A stretch of DNA of 64,000 nt, taken from assembly GCF_003034915.1 (NCBI RefSeq), contig NZ_PZJX01000026.1, positions 124,001-188,000 of the forward strand. Direction: 5' to 3'. The stretch comes from Mesorhizobium helmanticense. GTDB taxonomy: Bacteria > Pseudomonadota > Alphaproteobacteria > Rhizobiales > Rhizobiaceae. The notes under the pieces are model-generated. The model did not search any database, was not told where the DNA came from, and was given only the letters and a program-made list of their open reading frames with translations. Below, piece by piece: positions 1 through 8,352 of this stretch; the stretch's first letter is position 1, and every line of letters starts with the position of its first letter. Made by a program: the position numbers and the translations under genes.

Positions 1-49
1 GCGTCATCATTTGCGATGGCACTTCCAGCCATGACCCGGGAGGACGGCG

Positions 50-814
50 ATGACAGCCAAGACAGTTTCCAGAACCGCCATCGTCACCGGCGCCGGCACC
101 GGTATTGGCAAAAGCGTCGCCACGGCGCTGCTCGGGGCCGGCTGGAACACAGTGTTCTGCGGGCGCCGCAAGGAGGTGCTGGACGAGGCGATCGCCGAGG
201 CCGGACCGACCCAGGCCAAGGCATTGGCTGTCGCCTGCGATATCAGCAAGGCCGACCAGGTGGATGATCTGTTCGAGACGGTGGCGGCCGCCTTCGGGCG
301 CGTCGATCTGCTCTTCAACAATGCCGGCATGAGCTACAAGTCGACACCGATCGACGAAATCCCGGTCGACGTGTGGAACGACATTGTCGGGGTTAATCTC
401 ACCGGCTCGTTCCTATGCGCCCGCGCTGCCTTCGGCGCCATGCGCAAGCAGCAGCCTATGGGCGGCCGCATCATCAACAATGGCTCGGTGTCGGCCTATG
501 CGCCGCGGCCGGGCTCGGTGCCCTACACCGCGACCAAGCACGCCATTACCGGACTGACCAAGACGCTGGCGCTGGATGGCAGGCCCTATGATATCGCCTG
601 CGGCCAGATCGACATCGGCAACGCGCTGACCGACATGGCGCAGGCGATGACGGTCGGCGTGCCGCAGGCCAATGGCTCGATCGCCGCCGAAGCGGTGATG
701 GACGTTCAGCATGTCGCCGATGCCGTCGTCCATATGGCCAGCCTGCCGCTCGACGCCAATGTGCTGTTCATGACGGTGATGGCGACGAAGATGCCGTTCG
801 TCGGACGAGGGTAG
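50..814 (+). CDS. SDR family NAD(P)-dependent oxidoreductase
   Basis: This is a classical short-chain dehydrogenase/reductase of 254 residues, the usual family length. The Rossmann glycine motif TGAGTGIG is at residues 13-20 and the NNAG motif at 90-93. The catalytic set is Ser146, Tyr159 and Lys163 in the YTATK motif. It should be a soluble cytoplasmic NAD(P)(H)-dependent oxidoreductase; the substrate cannot be read from the sequence. The ATG at 50 follows a good ribosome site (GGGAGGA). It converges on the DGPF gene, whose stop lies 4 bp away, and has no obvious operon partner inside the window. Confidence 0.9.
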   Translation: MTAKTVSRTAIVTGAGTGIGKSVATALLGAGWNTVFCGRRKEVLDEAIAEAGPTQAKALAVACDISKADQVDDLFETVAAAFGRVDLLFNNAGMSYKSTPIDEIPVDVWNDIVGVNLTGSFLCARAAFGAMRKQQPMGGRIINNGSVSAYAPRPGSVPYTATKHAITGLTKTLALDGRPYDIACGQIDIGNALTDMAQAMTVGVPQANGSIAAEAVMDVQHVADAVVHMASLPLDANVLFMTVMATKMPFVGRG

Positions 815-818
815 CCGC

Positions 819-1193
819 TCATCCCTGCGATAGCGGCACGCCGGGAAGATACAGCGAAATCGGGCGGATTTCGTAGACGGCGGTCGGATTGACACGGCGA
901 AGATCCCGGGCGATCGCGATCGCGGCATCGCGTGTGGCGCAGTCGACGACATAAAGACCCAGCAATTGCTCCTTGGTCTCGGCGAAGGGGCCGTCGATGA
1001 TCAATCCGTCGCCCGGCCCGCGCAAGGTCCAGGCATCCTGGGTCGCCCCGAGCCGCGCCGAAGGCCCAAGTGTGCCTTCCCGGTAGAGCCGATCGTTGAT
1101 CTCGAGCAGATCGGTCATCAGCGCCGCATCCTGCTCCGGCGTCAGCGCCTCGATCGCTTCTTCCACGTGATAGGCAAGGATGGCGTAAAACAT
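819..1193 (-). CDS. YCII/DGPF-domain protein
   Basis: A 124-residue protein of the YCII-related (DGPF) family, small dimeric alpha/beta-barrel proteins. It carries the diagnostic segment IDGPFAETKEQLLG near residues 65-80. The reading frame stays open further upstream, but the start MFYAILAY at 1193 is preferred because it matches the family N-terminus and follows AGGAAC. Such genes often sit beside ECF42-type sigma genes. This copy has no sigma neighbour, while a second copy at 58915-59289 does, so the two may be paralogues serving one regulon (inference). The biochemical role of DGPF proteins is unsettled. Confidence 0.85.
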   Translation of the reverse strand: MFYAILAYHVEEAIEALTPEQDAALMTDLLEINDRLYREGTLGPSARLGATQDAWTLRGPGDGLIIDGPFAETKEQLLGLYVVDCATRDAAIAIARDLRRVNPTAVYEIRPISLYLPGVPLSQG

Positions 1194-1275
1194 CGAGGGT
1201 TCCTTTCTCAGGTCGTGAATATCCAAGGACGATCGAAGGGGGCCTTTGCCAAAATGGTCAGCCCGGGTTCCCGTG

Positions 1276-2469
1276 TCACTTGCCCAGGAAGGCCTCGATC
1301 CGCTCCAGCGCGCGCAGAATGTTTTCTTCGGAATTGGCGTAGGAGAGCCTGACATAGCCTTCGCCGAGAATGCCGAAATCAGGACCGCCGATCAGCGCGA
1401 CGCCGGCATCCTCCAGCAGCGCCGAGGCGAGTTTCTTAGCCTTTCGACCTGTCCTGGAAATGTTGGGGAAGGCGTAGAACGCGCCCTTGGGCGTGATGCA
1501 GGAAACGCCGGGCAAGGCATTCAGCCCCTCGATCACCACCTTCCTGCGGCGGTCGAAGGCGCGCATCATCGTGTCGACATCGTCCTGAGGACCATCGATG
1601 GCGGCAATGCCGGCATATTGGCTCGGCGCGTTGACGCAGGACCAGCAGTTGACCGCCAGTTTGCGCACCTTGTCGTAGAGGTGGGCGCCCTTGTCGCCGT
1701 TCGGCCAGATCGACCAGCCCATGCGCCAGCCGGTCATCGCCCAGGTCTTCGACCAGCCGTTGAGGATGATCAGCCGGTCGCGGATTTCGGGAAAATTGAG
1801 CAGCGAGCAATGCGTCTCGCCGTCATAGGTCATGACGTCGTAGATCTCGTCCGAGAGGATGGCGACATGCGGGTGCGCTTCGAGCCCCTTCACGAGCTTC
1901 TCGATCTCGGCCCTGGGCGTGACGCCGCCGGTCGGGTTGGCCGGCGAGTTGAGGATCAGGAGCTTGGTCTTCGGCGTAATCAGCGCCAGCGTCTCCTGCG
2001 CCGAAAAAGCAAAGCCGTTCTCCTCGCGCATCGGCACCGGCACAGGGGCGGCGCCGGTGAACTCGATCATCGAGCGGTAGATGGGAAAGCCGGGATCGGG
2101 ATAGAGGATCTCGGCGCCCGCTTCGCCGAACATCAGGATCGCGGCGAACATGGTCGGCTTGCCGCCAGGCAGGATCATCACCGCCTCGGGCGACACCTCG
2201 ACGCCGGTAGTGGTCAGCGTGCGGCGCACCACCGCCTCGCGCGTCGCCAGCAGGCCGTTGGCCGGCGTATAGCCGTGATGGCCGTCGCGCAGCGCCTTGA
2301 TCGCCGCTTCGACAATGTGCTGCGGCGTCTTGAAGTCGGGTTGGCCGATGCCGAGATTGATAATGTCGCGGCCCTGATGGGCAAGTGCCGTGGCACGCGC
2401 GAGCACCGCGAAGGCATTTTCCTCGCCGAGACGGTCGAAGGCCGCAATCGTGTGGAGCATTTTTCCCAT
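1276..2469 (-). CDS. PLP-dependent class I/II aminotransferase (aspartate aminotransferase-like)
   Basis: A 397-residue fold-type I aminotransferase. Visible landmarks are Asn178 in SPANPTGG, Asp207 in SDEIYD (binds the pyridine nitrogen), the PLP lysine K241 in NGWSKTWAMTGWRMG, and a C-terminal GYVRLSYA segment carrying the arginine that binds the substrate carboxylate. This fits the aspartate/aromatic aminotransferase group with 2-oxoacid acceptors; the amino donor is not determinable. The frame is open to 2616, but the ATGs at 2469 and 2460 match homologous N-termini better. It lies 82 bp downstream of the DGPF gene's start on the same strand and is divergent from the GNAT gene. Confidence 0.9.
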   Translation of the reverse strand: MGKMLHTIAAFDRLGEENAFAVLARATALAHQGRDIINLGIGQPDFKTPQHIVEAAIKALRDGHHGYTPANGLLATREAVVRRTLTTTGVEVSPEAVMILPGGKPTMFAAILMFGEAGAEILYPDPGFPIYRSMIEFTGAAPVPVPMREENGFAFSAQETLALITPKTKLLILNSPANPTGGVTPRAEIEKLVKGLEAHPHVAILSDEIYDVMTYDGETHCSLLNFPEIRDRLIILNGWSKTWAMTGWRMGWSIWPNGDKGAHLYDKVRKLAVNCWSCVNAPSQYAGIAAIDGPQDDVDTMMRAFDRRRKVVIEGLNALPGVSCITPKGAFYAFPNISRTGRKAKKLASALLEDAGVALIGGPDFGILGEGYVRLSYANSEENILRALERIEAFLGK

Positions 2470-2542
2470 CCCTGTGGTTCTTACTGTGGGCGAGCGTTTT
2501 TGTGAGCGTCCGTAGCCAAATGTCAAACGGATTGGAGCCCAG

Positions 2543-3247
2543 GTGTCGGAAAATATTGGGGTGTCGGAAAATCTCGAGAATTGGCAGCCGCGTCCGCGGC
2601 CAGAACGCAGGATCATCGAAGGCCGCTATGTCAGGCTCGAACCGCTGAACGCGGCAAAGCATGGCGACGGCCTCTACGAGGCATCGTCGGTGCCTGACAT
2701 CGGTGGCCGCTTCGCCTGGCTGCCCGATTATCCGCCGGAAACCCGCGCCGCCTTCCAGCCCTGGCTGGACAAGGTCGAGGCCAGCGAGGATCCACTGTTC
2801 TTCAGCGTTATCGACAAGGCCAGCGGCAAGGTCGCCGGGCGTCAGACCCTGATGCGCATCGATCCGGCCTATGGCGTGATCGAGATCGGCAACATCTATT
2901 GGGGGCCGCTTATCTCGCGCAAGCCGGCGGCGACGGAAGCGCAGTTCCTGTTCATGCAATATATCTTCGACGAGCTTGGCTATCGCCGCTACGAATGGAA
3001 ATGCAACAACCGCAACGAACCGTCGAAGCGCGCGGCGGAGCGTTTCGGCTTCAAGTTCGAAGGCATTTTCCGTCAGCATCTTGTGGTCAAGGGCGAAAAC
3101 CGCGATACCGCGTGGTATTCGATCATCGACAAGGAGTGGCCGGCATTGCGCAGAGCCTATGAGGCATGGCTCGATCCGGCCAATTTCGATGGCGATGGCC
3201 AGCAGAAGCGGCGGCTCGAGGATTTCCGCGCCGAGTTCGGGGCGTAA
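2543..3247 (+). CDS. GNAT family N-acetyltransferase (RimJ/RimL-like)
   Basis: A 234-residue acetyltransferase of the RimJ/RimL subgroup. The typical EGRYVRLEPL opening is near residue 25, an acceptor-side GVIEIGNIYWGP strand lies mid-protein, and a YEWKCNNRNEPSKRAAERFGF segment forms the acetyl-CoA loop and helix region. It probably acetylates an amine on a protein terminus or small molecule. No ATG starts the frame; the start is GTG at 2543 or a duplicated GTG at 2561, because a short sequence is repeated in tandem there. It is followed 13 bp later by the metal exporter. Confidence 0.85.
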   Translation: MSENIGVSENLENWQPRPRPERRIIEGRYVRLEPLNAAKHGDGLYEASSVPDIGGRFAWLPDYPPETRAAFQPWLDKVEASEDPLFFSVIDKASGKVAGRQTLMRIDPAYGVIEIGNIYWGPLISRKPAATEAQFLFMQYIFDELGYRRYEWKCNNRNEPSKRAAERFGFKFEGIFRQHLVVKGENRDTAWYSIIDKEWPALRRAYEAWLDPANFDGDGQQKRRLEDFRAEFGA

Positions 3248-3260
3248 CAGGAGCAGGCGG

Positions 3261-4247
3261 ATGGCTCATAGCCACGACCATGGTTCGCAAAAGCACGACC
3301 ACGGCGCCGGCCATGTGCATGGCTCGACCGACAAGAAGCGCGTCCTGATCGCTGCCTGCCTGACCGCCGGCTTCATGGTCGTGGAGGCGCTCGGCGGCCT
3401 CCTCACCGGCTCGCTGGCGCTGCTGGCGGATGCCGGCCACATGCTCGCCGATTGCATCGCGCTCGGCCTTGCCTGGTATGCCTTCCATCTGGCAAGCCGG
3501 CCGGCGACCGTTCGCCTCACCTACGGTTTCGGCCGGGTCAAGACTTTGGTCGCCTACACCAACGGCATTGCCATCTTCGCCATTGCGCTGTGGATCGTCT
3601 ATGAGGCCTGGGGGCGCCTGCAGGCGCCGGCGCCGGTGCTCGGTGGGCCGATGCTGGTCGTTGCGATCGCCGGCCTGGCGGTCAATATCGGTTCCTTCTT
3701 CGTGCTGCATGGCGGCGATCGTGAAAGCCTGAACATGCGCGGCGCCATCCTGCATGTGCTGGGCGATCTGCTCGGTTCGGCGGCGGCGATCGTGGCGGCG
3801 CTGGTCATCCTGGCGACGGGCTGGACGCCGATCGATCCGATCCTGTCAGTGCTCGTTTCGCTGCTGATCCTGTCCACGGCATGGTCGCTGATGCGCGAAG
3901 CCGCCCATGTGCTGCTCGAAGGCGTGCCGGCAAGCCTCGACCGCGACCTGATCGCCAGGGATCTGGAGGGGACGGTCAAGGGCGTGCGCGAAGTGCATCA
4001 CATGCATGTCTGGTCGCTCGACGGTTCAAGCAACATGGCGACATTGCATGCCTGCCTCAACGAGGGGGTCGACGCCCATAGCGCGGTCAGCGCCATCAAG
4101 AAGCGGCTTGCGGCCGAGCATGGCATTTCACATGCTACCGTCGAACCGGAATTCGGCCAGTGCGCCGACAGCCTTCACGAGCATGATGAGCACCGTGAGC
4201 ACGACCATACGCACGAAGCGGCACCGCATGGTGGCCACTATCACTGA
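3261..4247 (+). CDS. Cation diffusion facilitator (CDF) metal efflux protein, CzcD/ZitB-like
   Basis: A 328-residue inner-membrane exporter of the cation diffusion facilitator family (Zn2+/H+ antiport in characterised members). Both ends are histidine-rich (MAHSHDHGSQKHDHG at the N-terminus; HEHDEHREHDHTHE near the C-terminus). About six hydrophobic segments contain the paired metal motifs LADAGHMLAD and HVLGDLLGS. The cytoplasmic C-terminal domain has the HHMHVWSLDGSSNMATLHACL signature typical of ZitB/CzcD. The frame is open far upstream, but the ATG at 3261 after AACAGGAGCAGG is clearly right. Substrate is most likely Zn2+, possibly Co2+ or Cd2+. Confidence 0.93.
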   Translation: MAHSHDHGSQKHDHGAGHVHGSTDKKRVLIAACLTAGFMVVEALGGLLTGSLALLADAGHMLADCIALGLAWYAFHLASRPATVRLTYGFGRVKTLVAYTNGIAIFAIALWIVYEAWGRLQAPAPVLGGPMLVVAIAGLAVNIGSFFVLHGGDRESLNMRGAILHVLGDLLGSAAAIVAALVILATGWTPIDPILSVLVSLLILSTAWSLMREAAHVLLEGVPASLDRDLIARDLEGTVKGVREVHHMHVWSLDGSSNMATLHACLNEGVDAHSAVSAIKKRLAAEHGISHATVEPEFGQCADSLHEHDEHREHDHTHEAAPHGGHYH

Positions 4248-4307
4248 TCCAGGAAACTCCATGGCATTGGCAATGAGCTTGATGAACCCCCGCCGCCCGG
4301 GAGCCGC

Positions 4308-4517
4308 GTGATGGATCGCGACACGCGCAATGCGGCGATCGGCGCTGCCTGGGTCCTGCTCTTGTTCGGCATTGCCGCCTACTATCTGCCAACGGTGATG
4401 CTGGCGGTCGGCAGCGTTTCGACCGTCCTTGCCGGTGTCGTCGCCGCCGTCTTCATGGTGGCGATTTTTGTCGTGTTCTGGCTGCGTGGCCGCAACCAGC
4501 GCAAAAAGGGTCTTTGA
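4308..4517 (+). CDS. Small hypothetical membrane protein
   Basis: A 69-residue protein with two strongly hydrophobic segments (about residues 9-29 and 33-58) ending in a basic tail, GRNQRKKGL. It should be a two-pass inner-membrane protein with a positively charged C-terminus. The start is GTG at 4308 or ATG at 4311. It ends 1 bp before the ATG of the epimerase gene, so it is probably translated with it. I do not recognise a family, and its function is unknown. Confidence 0.6.
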   Translation: MMDRDTRNAAIGAAWVLLLFGIAAYYLPTVMLAVGSVSTVLAGVVAAVFMVAIFVVFWLRGRNQRKKGL

Positions 4518-4518
4518 T

Positions 4519-5496
4519 ATGCGCATTCTGATTACCGGTGCCGCTGGCATGGTCGGCCGCAAGCTCGTCGCCAGGCTGGCAAAGGATGGGACGCTCAACG
4601 GCCGCAAGATCGCCGCGCTCGACCTCCACGATATCGTGCCGCCGCAACCGCCGGTCCTGGAAGGCGTCAACGTCGCCATCCATACCGGCGATCTTGCCGC
4701 GTCTGGCGCGACGCAAAGGCTGGTCGCTTCGCAACCGGATGTGATCTTCCACCTCGCCGGCGTCGTGTCGGGCGAGGCGGAAGCCAATTTCGACCTTGGC
4801 TACCGCGTCAATCTCGACGGCACGAGGGCGCTGTTCGATGCCATAAGGCTGGCGGATTTTGCGCCGCGCGTCGTCTTCACCTCGTCGATCGCCGTATTCG
4901 GCGCGCCGTTCCCGGATATCATTCCGGACGAATTCCATCCGACGCCGCTGACCTCCTACGGCACGCAGAAACTGATGGGCGAGGCCCTGCTTGCCGACTA
5001 TTCCAGGCGCGGCTTCTTCGACGGCATCGGCATCCGGCTGCCGACCATCTGCGTGCGGCCGGGCAAACCGAACAAGGCGGCTTCGGGCTTCTTCTCGGGC
5101 ATCATCCGGGAGCCGCTGAGCGGCCAGGAGGCGATACTGCCGGTGCCGCGCTCGGTGATGCATACCCATGCCAGCCTGCGCTCGGCGGTGAATTTCCTGA
5201 TCCATGCGGCAGGGATCGATGGCGGCACTGTCGGGCCGCGCCGCAACCTGACGATGCCGGGTGTCGCCGTCACCGTCGGTGAACAGATCGAGGCGCTGGA
5301 ACGCATTGCCGGCGTCGAAGCTGTGAAACTGATCCGCGAGGAGCCCGACGACACGATCTGGGCGATCGTGCAGGGCTGGCCGACGCGGTTCGAGGCCCGG
5401 CGCTCGCGGGAGCTTGGCTTTGTCGCAGAAGAAAGCTTCGACGACATCATCCGCGCCCATATCGAGGATGAGCTGGACGGCAAGATTTCCGCTTAA
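4519..5496 (+). CDS. denD: NAD-dependent epimerase/dehydratase, D-erythronate dehydrogenase-like
   Basis: A 325-residue extended SDR. It opens with MRILITGAAGMVGRKL (TGxxGxxG nucleotide motif), has FHLAGVVSGEAEANFDLG after the fourth strand, and the catalytic Ser region (FTSSIAVFG) with Tyr and Lys in SYGTQK. The arrangement and the C-terminal region match D-erythronate dehydrogenase (DenD), which oxidises D-erythronate to 2-oxo-tetronate. Other den-pathway genes (kinase, decarboxylase, isomerase) are not in the window, so substrate assignment rests on family resemblance only. The ATG at 4519 was chosen over upstream in-frame ATGs that lie inside the small membrane gene. Confidence 0.75.
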   Translation: MRILITGAAGMVGRKLVARLAKDGTLNGRKIAALDLHDIVPPQPPVLEGVNVAIHTGDLAASGATQRLVASQPDVIFHLAGVVSGEAEANFDLGYRVNLDGTRALFDAIRLADFAPRVVFTSSIAVFGAPFPDIIPDEFHPTPLTSYGTQKLMGEALLADYSRRGFFDGIGIRLPTICVRPGKPNKAASGFFSGIIREPLSGQEAILPVPRSVMHTHASLRSAVNFLIHAAGIDGGTVGPRRNLTMPGVAVTVGEQIEALERIAGVEAVKLIREEPDDTIWAIVQGWPTRFEARRSRELGFVAEESFDDIIRAHIEDELDGKISA

Positions 5497-5509
5497 GGCG
5501 GAACCACTA

Positions 5510-5529
5510 CGCGTCCAGCCGGAGACGCG
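5510..5529. terminator. Hairpin between convergent genes (possible terminator)
   Basis: A 6-bp perfect stem, CGCGTC/GACGCG, with an 8-nt loop lies in the 41-bp gap between the convergent denD-like and NicO genes. It has no clear T tract on either side, so termination is only suggested by position. Confidence 0.3.
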
Positions 5530-5537
5530 AAAGGGTG

Positions 5538-6689
5538 TTACACGCCGCCCGTCAGGCTTGCCGACAAAAGCAGCAGACCAAACAGGAATACGAAGGCCGC
5601 GCCGCCAATCTCGACGATCGAGTGGATGCGGTTGCCCATGCGGCCGTCGCCGGCGAAATAGACTGCCCAGTTCTTGGCGGTCACGGCAATCGTCGCCAGC
5701 GCCGAAACCGTGATGGCGGTTCCCAGAGACATCGCCAGCACTGACAGCAAGCCGCCGAGCCAGAGCCCGTTGAGCAAAGCGAAGCTCAGCACGATCAGCG
5801 CGCCGGAGCAGGGGCGGATGCCGACGGCGGCCACTGCCGACCAGGCCGTGCGCCAGTCGAAGCGATCGCCGGAAAGCAGCGCCGGGTCCGGCGCATGCGA
5901 ATGGCCGCAGGTTTCACAGACCTCGCCGGCCGCATGATCGTGGTGAGCGTGTGCGCCATGATCGTGGTCATGTGCGCCATGGTCGTGATCGTGGGCATGG
6001 TGATCATGCGCGTGGTCGTGATCGCCATGCGCGTGCGAATGGGCATGTGCCGAATGGGCAGCATGCGAATGGCCTGCATGCGAGTGGCCGGCGTGAGCGG
6101 CTGAAAGGCTGTAGGCCGGGCCGGCGCCGAACAGGCGCAGGATGGAGGGGCCAAGCTTGCGCCACAGCAGCCAGGCGCCGAACAGGGTGACGAAGACAAA
6201 GCTCATGATCTCCATGAACCATGCCGCATCGGTCATCGAGATGGCGGTGCCGCGCAGCACGAAATAGGCGAGCAGCATGACGGCGACTGCCGTCAATCCC
6301 TGCAGCAGCGCCGACACGAAGGACAGCAGGATGCCGCGCTTCAGCGCCACTTCGTTCGCCACCATGTAGGACGAGATCACCGCCTTGCCGTGGCCGGGGC
6401 CGGCGGCATGGAAAATGCCATAGGCGAAGGAGAGGCCGACGAGCAGCCACAGCTTGCTGCCGTCCTGGCGCATCGCCTTCATGGCCGTCGCCAGCGCGCG
6501 GTAGAATTCCTGCTGTTTGAGATTGATCCACATCAGTATGTGGGCGAACGGGCCAGAGGCGCTGGGGGCCATGCCGTCGTTGGTGCCGATGCCGAGCGAG
6601 CTCTGGGCGTGGGCGGAGCCAAGGAAATGCGTCATCACCAAGGTGACGGCCAAGAGGCCGAATGCCAAACGCAGGGACGGTTTCGTCAC
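5538..6689 (-). CDS. NicO/RcnA-type nickel/cobalt exporter with His-rich loop
   Basis: A 383-residue inner-membrane protein of the NicO (RcnA/NicT-like) family. A signal-like N-terminal hydrophobic segment ends at AHA near residue 28. The membrane core contains HAAGPGHGKAV, the diagnostic metal motif of this family, and later GIRPCSGALIVL. Between the two transmembrane bundles is a loop of about 65 residues made almost entirely of His, Ala, Asp and Gly (roughly residues 198-265), a presumed metal-binding region. The upstream gene on the same strand encodes its usual DUF1007 partner, 5 bp away. Expected role: Ni2+/Co2+ export, with import the alternative. Confidence 0.9.
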   Translation of the reverse strand: MTKPSLRLAFGLLAVTLVMTHFLGSAHAQSSLGIGTNDGMAPSASGPFAHILMWINLKQQEFYRALATAMKAMRQDGSKLWLLVGLSFAYGIFHAAGPGHGKAVISSYMVANEVALKRGILLSFVSALLQGLTAVAVMLLAYFVLRGTAISMTDAAWFMEIMSFVFVTLFGAWLLWRKLGPSILRLFGAGPAYSLSAAHAGHSHAGHSHAAHSAHAHSHAHGDHDHAHDHHAHDHDHGAHDHDHGAHAHHDHAAGEVCETCGHSHAPDPALLSGDRFDWRTAWSAVAAVGIRPCSGALIVLSFALLNGLWLGGLLSVLAMSLGTAITVSALATIAVTAKNWAVYFAGDGRMGNRIHSIVEIGGAAFVFLFGLLLLSASLTGGV

Positions 6690-6694
6690 CGGAT

Positions 6695-7363
6695 CTATCC
6701 TTCTGGCTGACAGGTCAGTTCAAGCTTGGTGGCAAAGATCTTGCTCATGTCGGTGCCTGTCGGATCGTTGAAGAAAGCGTCCGTCAGGGTCTTCTGGTTC
6801 TCGGCGATCGCCTCGTCGGGATCGGGACGAACGACCTTGCTGGTGCAGGTCGACGGCAGACCATCGACCTGCATGTTGGCGTCCTCGGTGAAATCGATCG
6901 CCGTGTAGAAGGTCGGATCGTAAACGCCGATATCGATCTTGCCGGCCAGCTTGATCGGCGTCTTCGGCTCGGATTCGAACAGGATGATGAGCTGGTCGTT
7001 GTCGAAATTGGCCATCAGATGCGGAGGCGGGTTCATCGGCACGTCCTTGCCGTCGACGGTGACGAGCTGGAAGTAATTGAACTCCGCCAGCGAAGCGTGG
7101 ACGGTGTCGGCGACATCCTTCAGCTCCTTGTCGTCGAGCTTCAGGTCGGAATTCTTGTCGAACTCCATCATCACAGTACTCGAAAACAGATCGTCGAAGC
7201 GCCAGAGATGGCGCAGCGCTTTCACACTTTGGTGATCCGGGCTCAGCACCACTTCGAGGCGGGCCTCGGCGAAGACGTGCGGATGCGCTCCGGCCGGCCC
7301 GGCCACGGCAAACGCTGCCGCCATGGCCGAAGCCATCATGGTTGCTTGCCGTTTCAGCTGCAT
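6695..7363 (-). CDS. DUF1007 family periplasmic protein, partner of NicO transporter
   Basis: A 222-residue DUF1007 protein with a Sec signal peptide (MQLKRQATMMASAMAAAFAV... cleaved near AGA) followed at once by HPHVF, the conserved mature N-terminus of the family and a likely metal-binding site. The central region has the typical LRHLWRFDDLFSS and DKNSDLKLDDKEL (EF-hand-like acidic) segments. DUF1007 proteins are encoded next to NicO transporters and probably work as periplasmic or metal-sensing subunits. The frame is open to 7465, but the ATG at 7363 gives a proper signal peptide. The NicO gene follows directly. Confidence 0.88.
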   Translation of the reverse strand: MQLKRQATMMASAMAAAFAVAGPAGAHPHVFAEARLEVVLSPDHQSVKALRHLWRFDDLFSSTVMMEFDKNSDLKLDDKELKDVADTVHASLAEFNYFQLVTVDGKDVPMNPPPHLMANFDNDQLIILFESEPKTPIKLAGKIDIGVYDPTFYTAIDFTEDANMQVDGLPSTCTSKVVRPDPDEAIAENQKTLTDAFFNDPTGTDMSKIFATKLELTCQPEG

Positions 7364-7451
7364 TCTGGGCCGCGATTCCACCGACTTCGGAGAGTTGTGG
7401 AGAGTGACCAGAAAGGGGGCGAAAATGGGACCGCGCCGCGACTGAAACGGA

Positions 7452-8351
7452 TCAAGCGTTTTCACGCGTCTTGAACCACTGCACCAGGAAGTCGACGAAG
7501 ACGCGCACCTTGGCGGGCAAATAGCGCCGATGCGGGTAGACGGCGAAAATGCCTGCGCCCGACAGGATGCGGTCGTCCAGCGCGGCCACCAGCCGGCCGC
7601 TCTCGAGGTCGGGTGCAGCGATGAAATCCGGCAGTATGGTGAACCCCAGTCCCGACACGGCGGCAGCTCTTGCCGCCATCGGGCTGTTGACCTCGATCGG
7701 ACCCGAGACCGAAACGCTCACGGTGTCGTTACCGTCGCCCTTGAATTGCCAATTGTTCAGCCCGCGACCGTTGGTGTCGACGATACAGGGGATGCGAGCC
7801 AGGTCCTGGGCCCGCGTCGGCTTGCCATGCTTGACGATCAACTCGGGAGAGGCGCAGAGCCGTACCGAAAACGGCGCCAGGCGCCTGGCGATCAGCGAGG
7901 AGTTCTCCAGCCGCGAGATTCGCACAGCGAGATCGAAACCTTCCTCGACCAGATCGACGAAGCGGTCATCGAGATGGATATCGAGCACGATGTCGGGATG
8001 CTGCTTGGCGAAGTCGATCAGCGACTGGCCGATCGGTGCGTCGGCAAAGGTGCGCGGCGCCGAAAGCTTGATCCTGCCGCGCACGTCGCCGGAGGATTCG
8101 CGCACCGCATCGGCCAGGCTGTCGACCTCGCGCACGATTTCGGAGGCGCGGCGGTAGTAGGTGTGGCCGGCCTCCGTCATCGAGAACTGCCGCGTGGTGC
8201 GGTTCAACAGCAGCGCGCCGAGTTCGTCCTCCAGCTCGCGCACATACTTCGACAGCAGCGCCTTGGAGCGGCCGATCTTGCGCGCGGCCGCCGAAAATCC
8301 TTCGGCCTCGACCACGTCGATGAAGGCGCGCATGCGGGTCAGCGTGTCCAT
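7452..8351 (-). CDS. LysR-type transcriptional regulator
   Basis: A 299-residue LysR regulator. The winged helix-turn-helix (residues about 1-60, MDTLTRMRAFIDVVEAEGFS then KIGRSKALLSKYVRELEDELG) is followed by a periplasmic-binding-like effector domain (about 90-295). It belongs to the subgroup with the SAPRTFADAPIG stretch after the linker helix. The start at 8351 is preferred over 8378 because the latter overlaps the amidase end. It lies 1 bp downstream of the amidase stop on the same strand, so it is probably co-transcribed with the amidase. Effector and targets are unknown. Confidence 0.9.
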   Translation of the reverse strand: MDTLTRMRAFIDVVEAEGFSAAARKIGRSKALLSKYVRELEDELGALLLNRTTRQFSMTEAGHTYYRRASEIVREVDSLADAVRESSGDVRGRIKLSAPRTFADAPIGQSLIDFAKQHPDIVLDIHLDDRFVDLVEEGFDLAVRISRLENSSLIARRLAPFSVRLCASPELIVKHGKPTRAQDLARIPCIVDTNGRGLNNWQFKGDGNDTVSVSVSGPIEVNSPMAARAAAVSGLGFTILPDFIAAPDLESGRLVAALDDRILSGAGIFAVYPHRRYLPAKVRVFVDFLVQWFKTRENA

Positions 8352-8352
8352 G

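Noticed and set aside
1246..2505. A 419-codon plus-strand frame
   Set aside because: Antisense to the aminotransferase, whose PLP motifs are intact.
5895..6104. A Met/Val-rich 69-codon plus-strand frame with many ATG codons
   Set aside because: It is the mirror of the His-rich loop of the NicO transporter, where repeated CAT codons read as ATG on the other strand.
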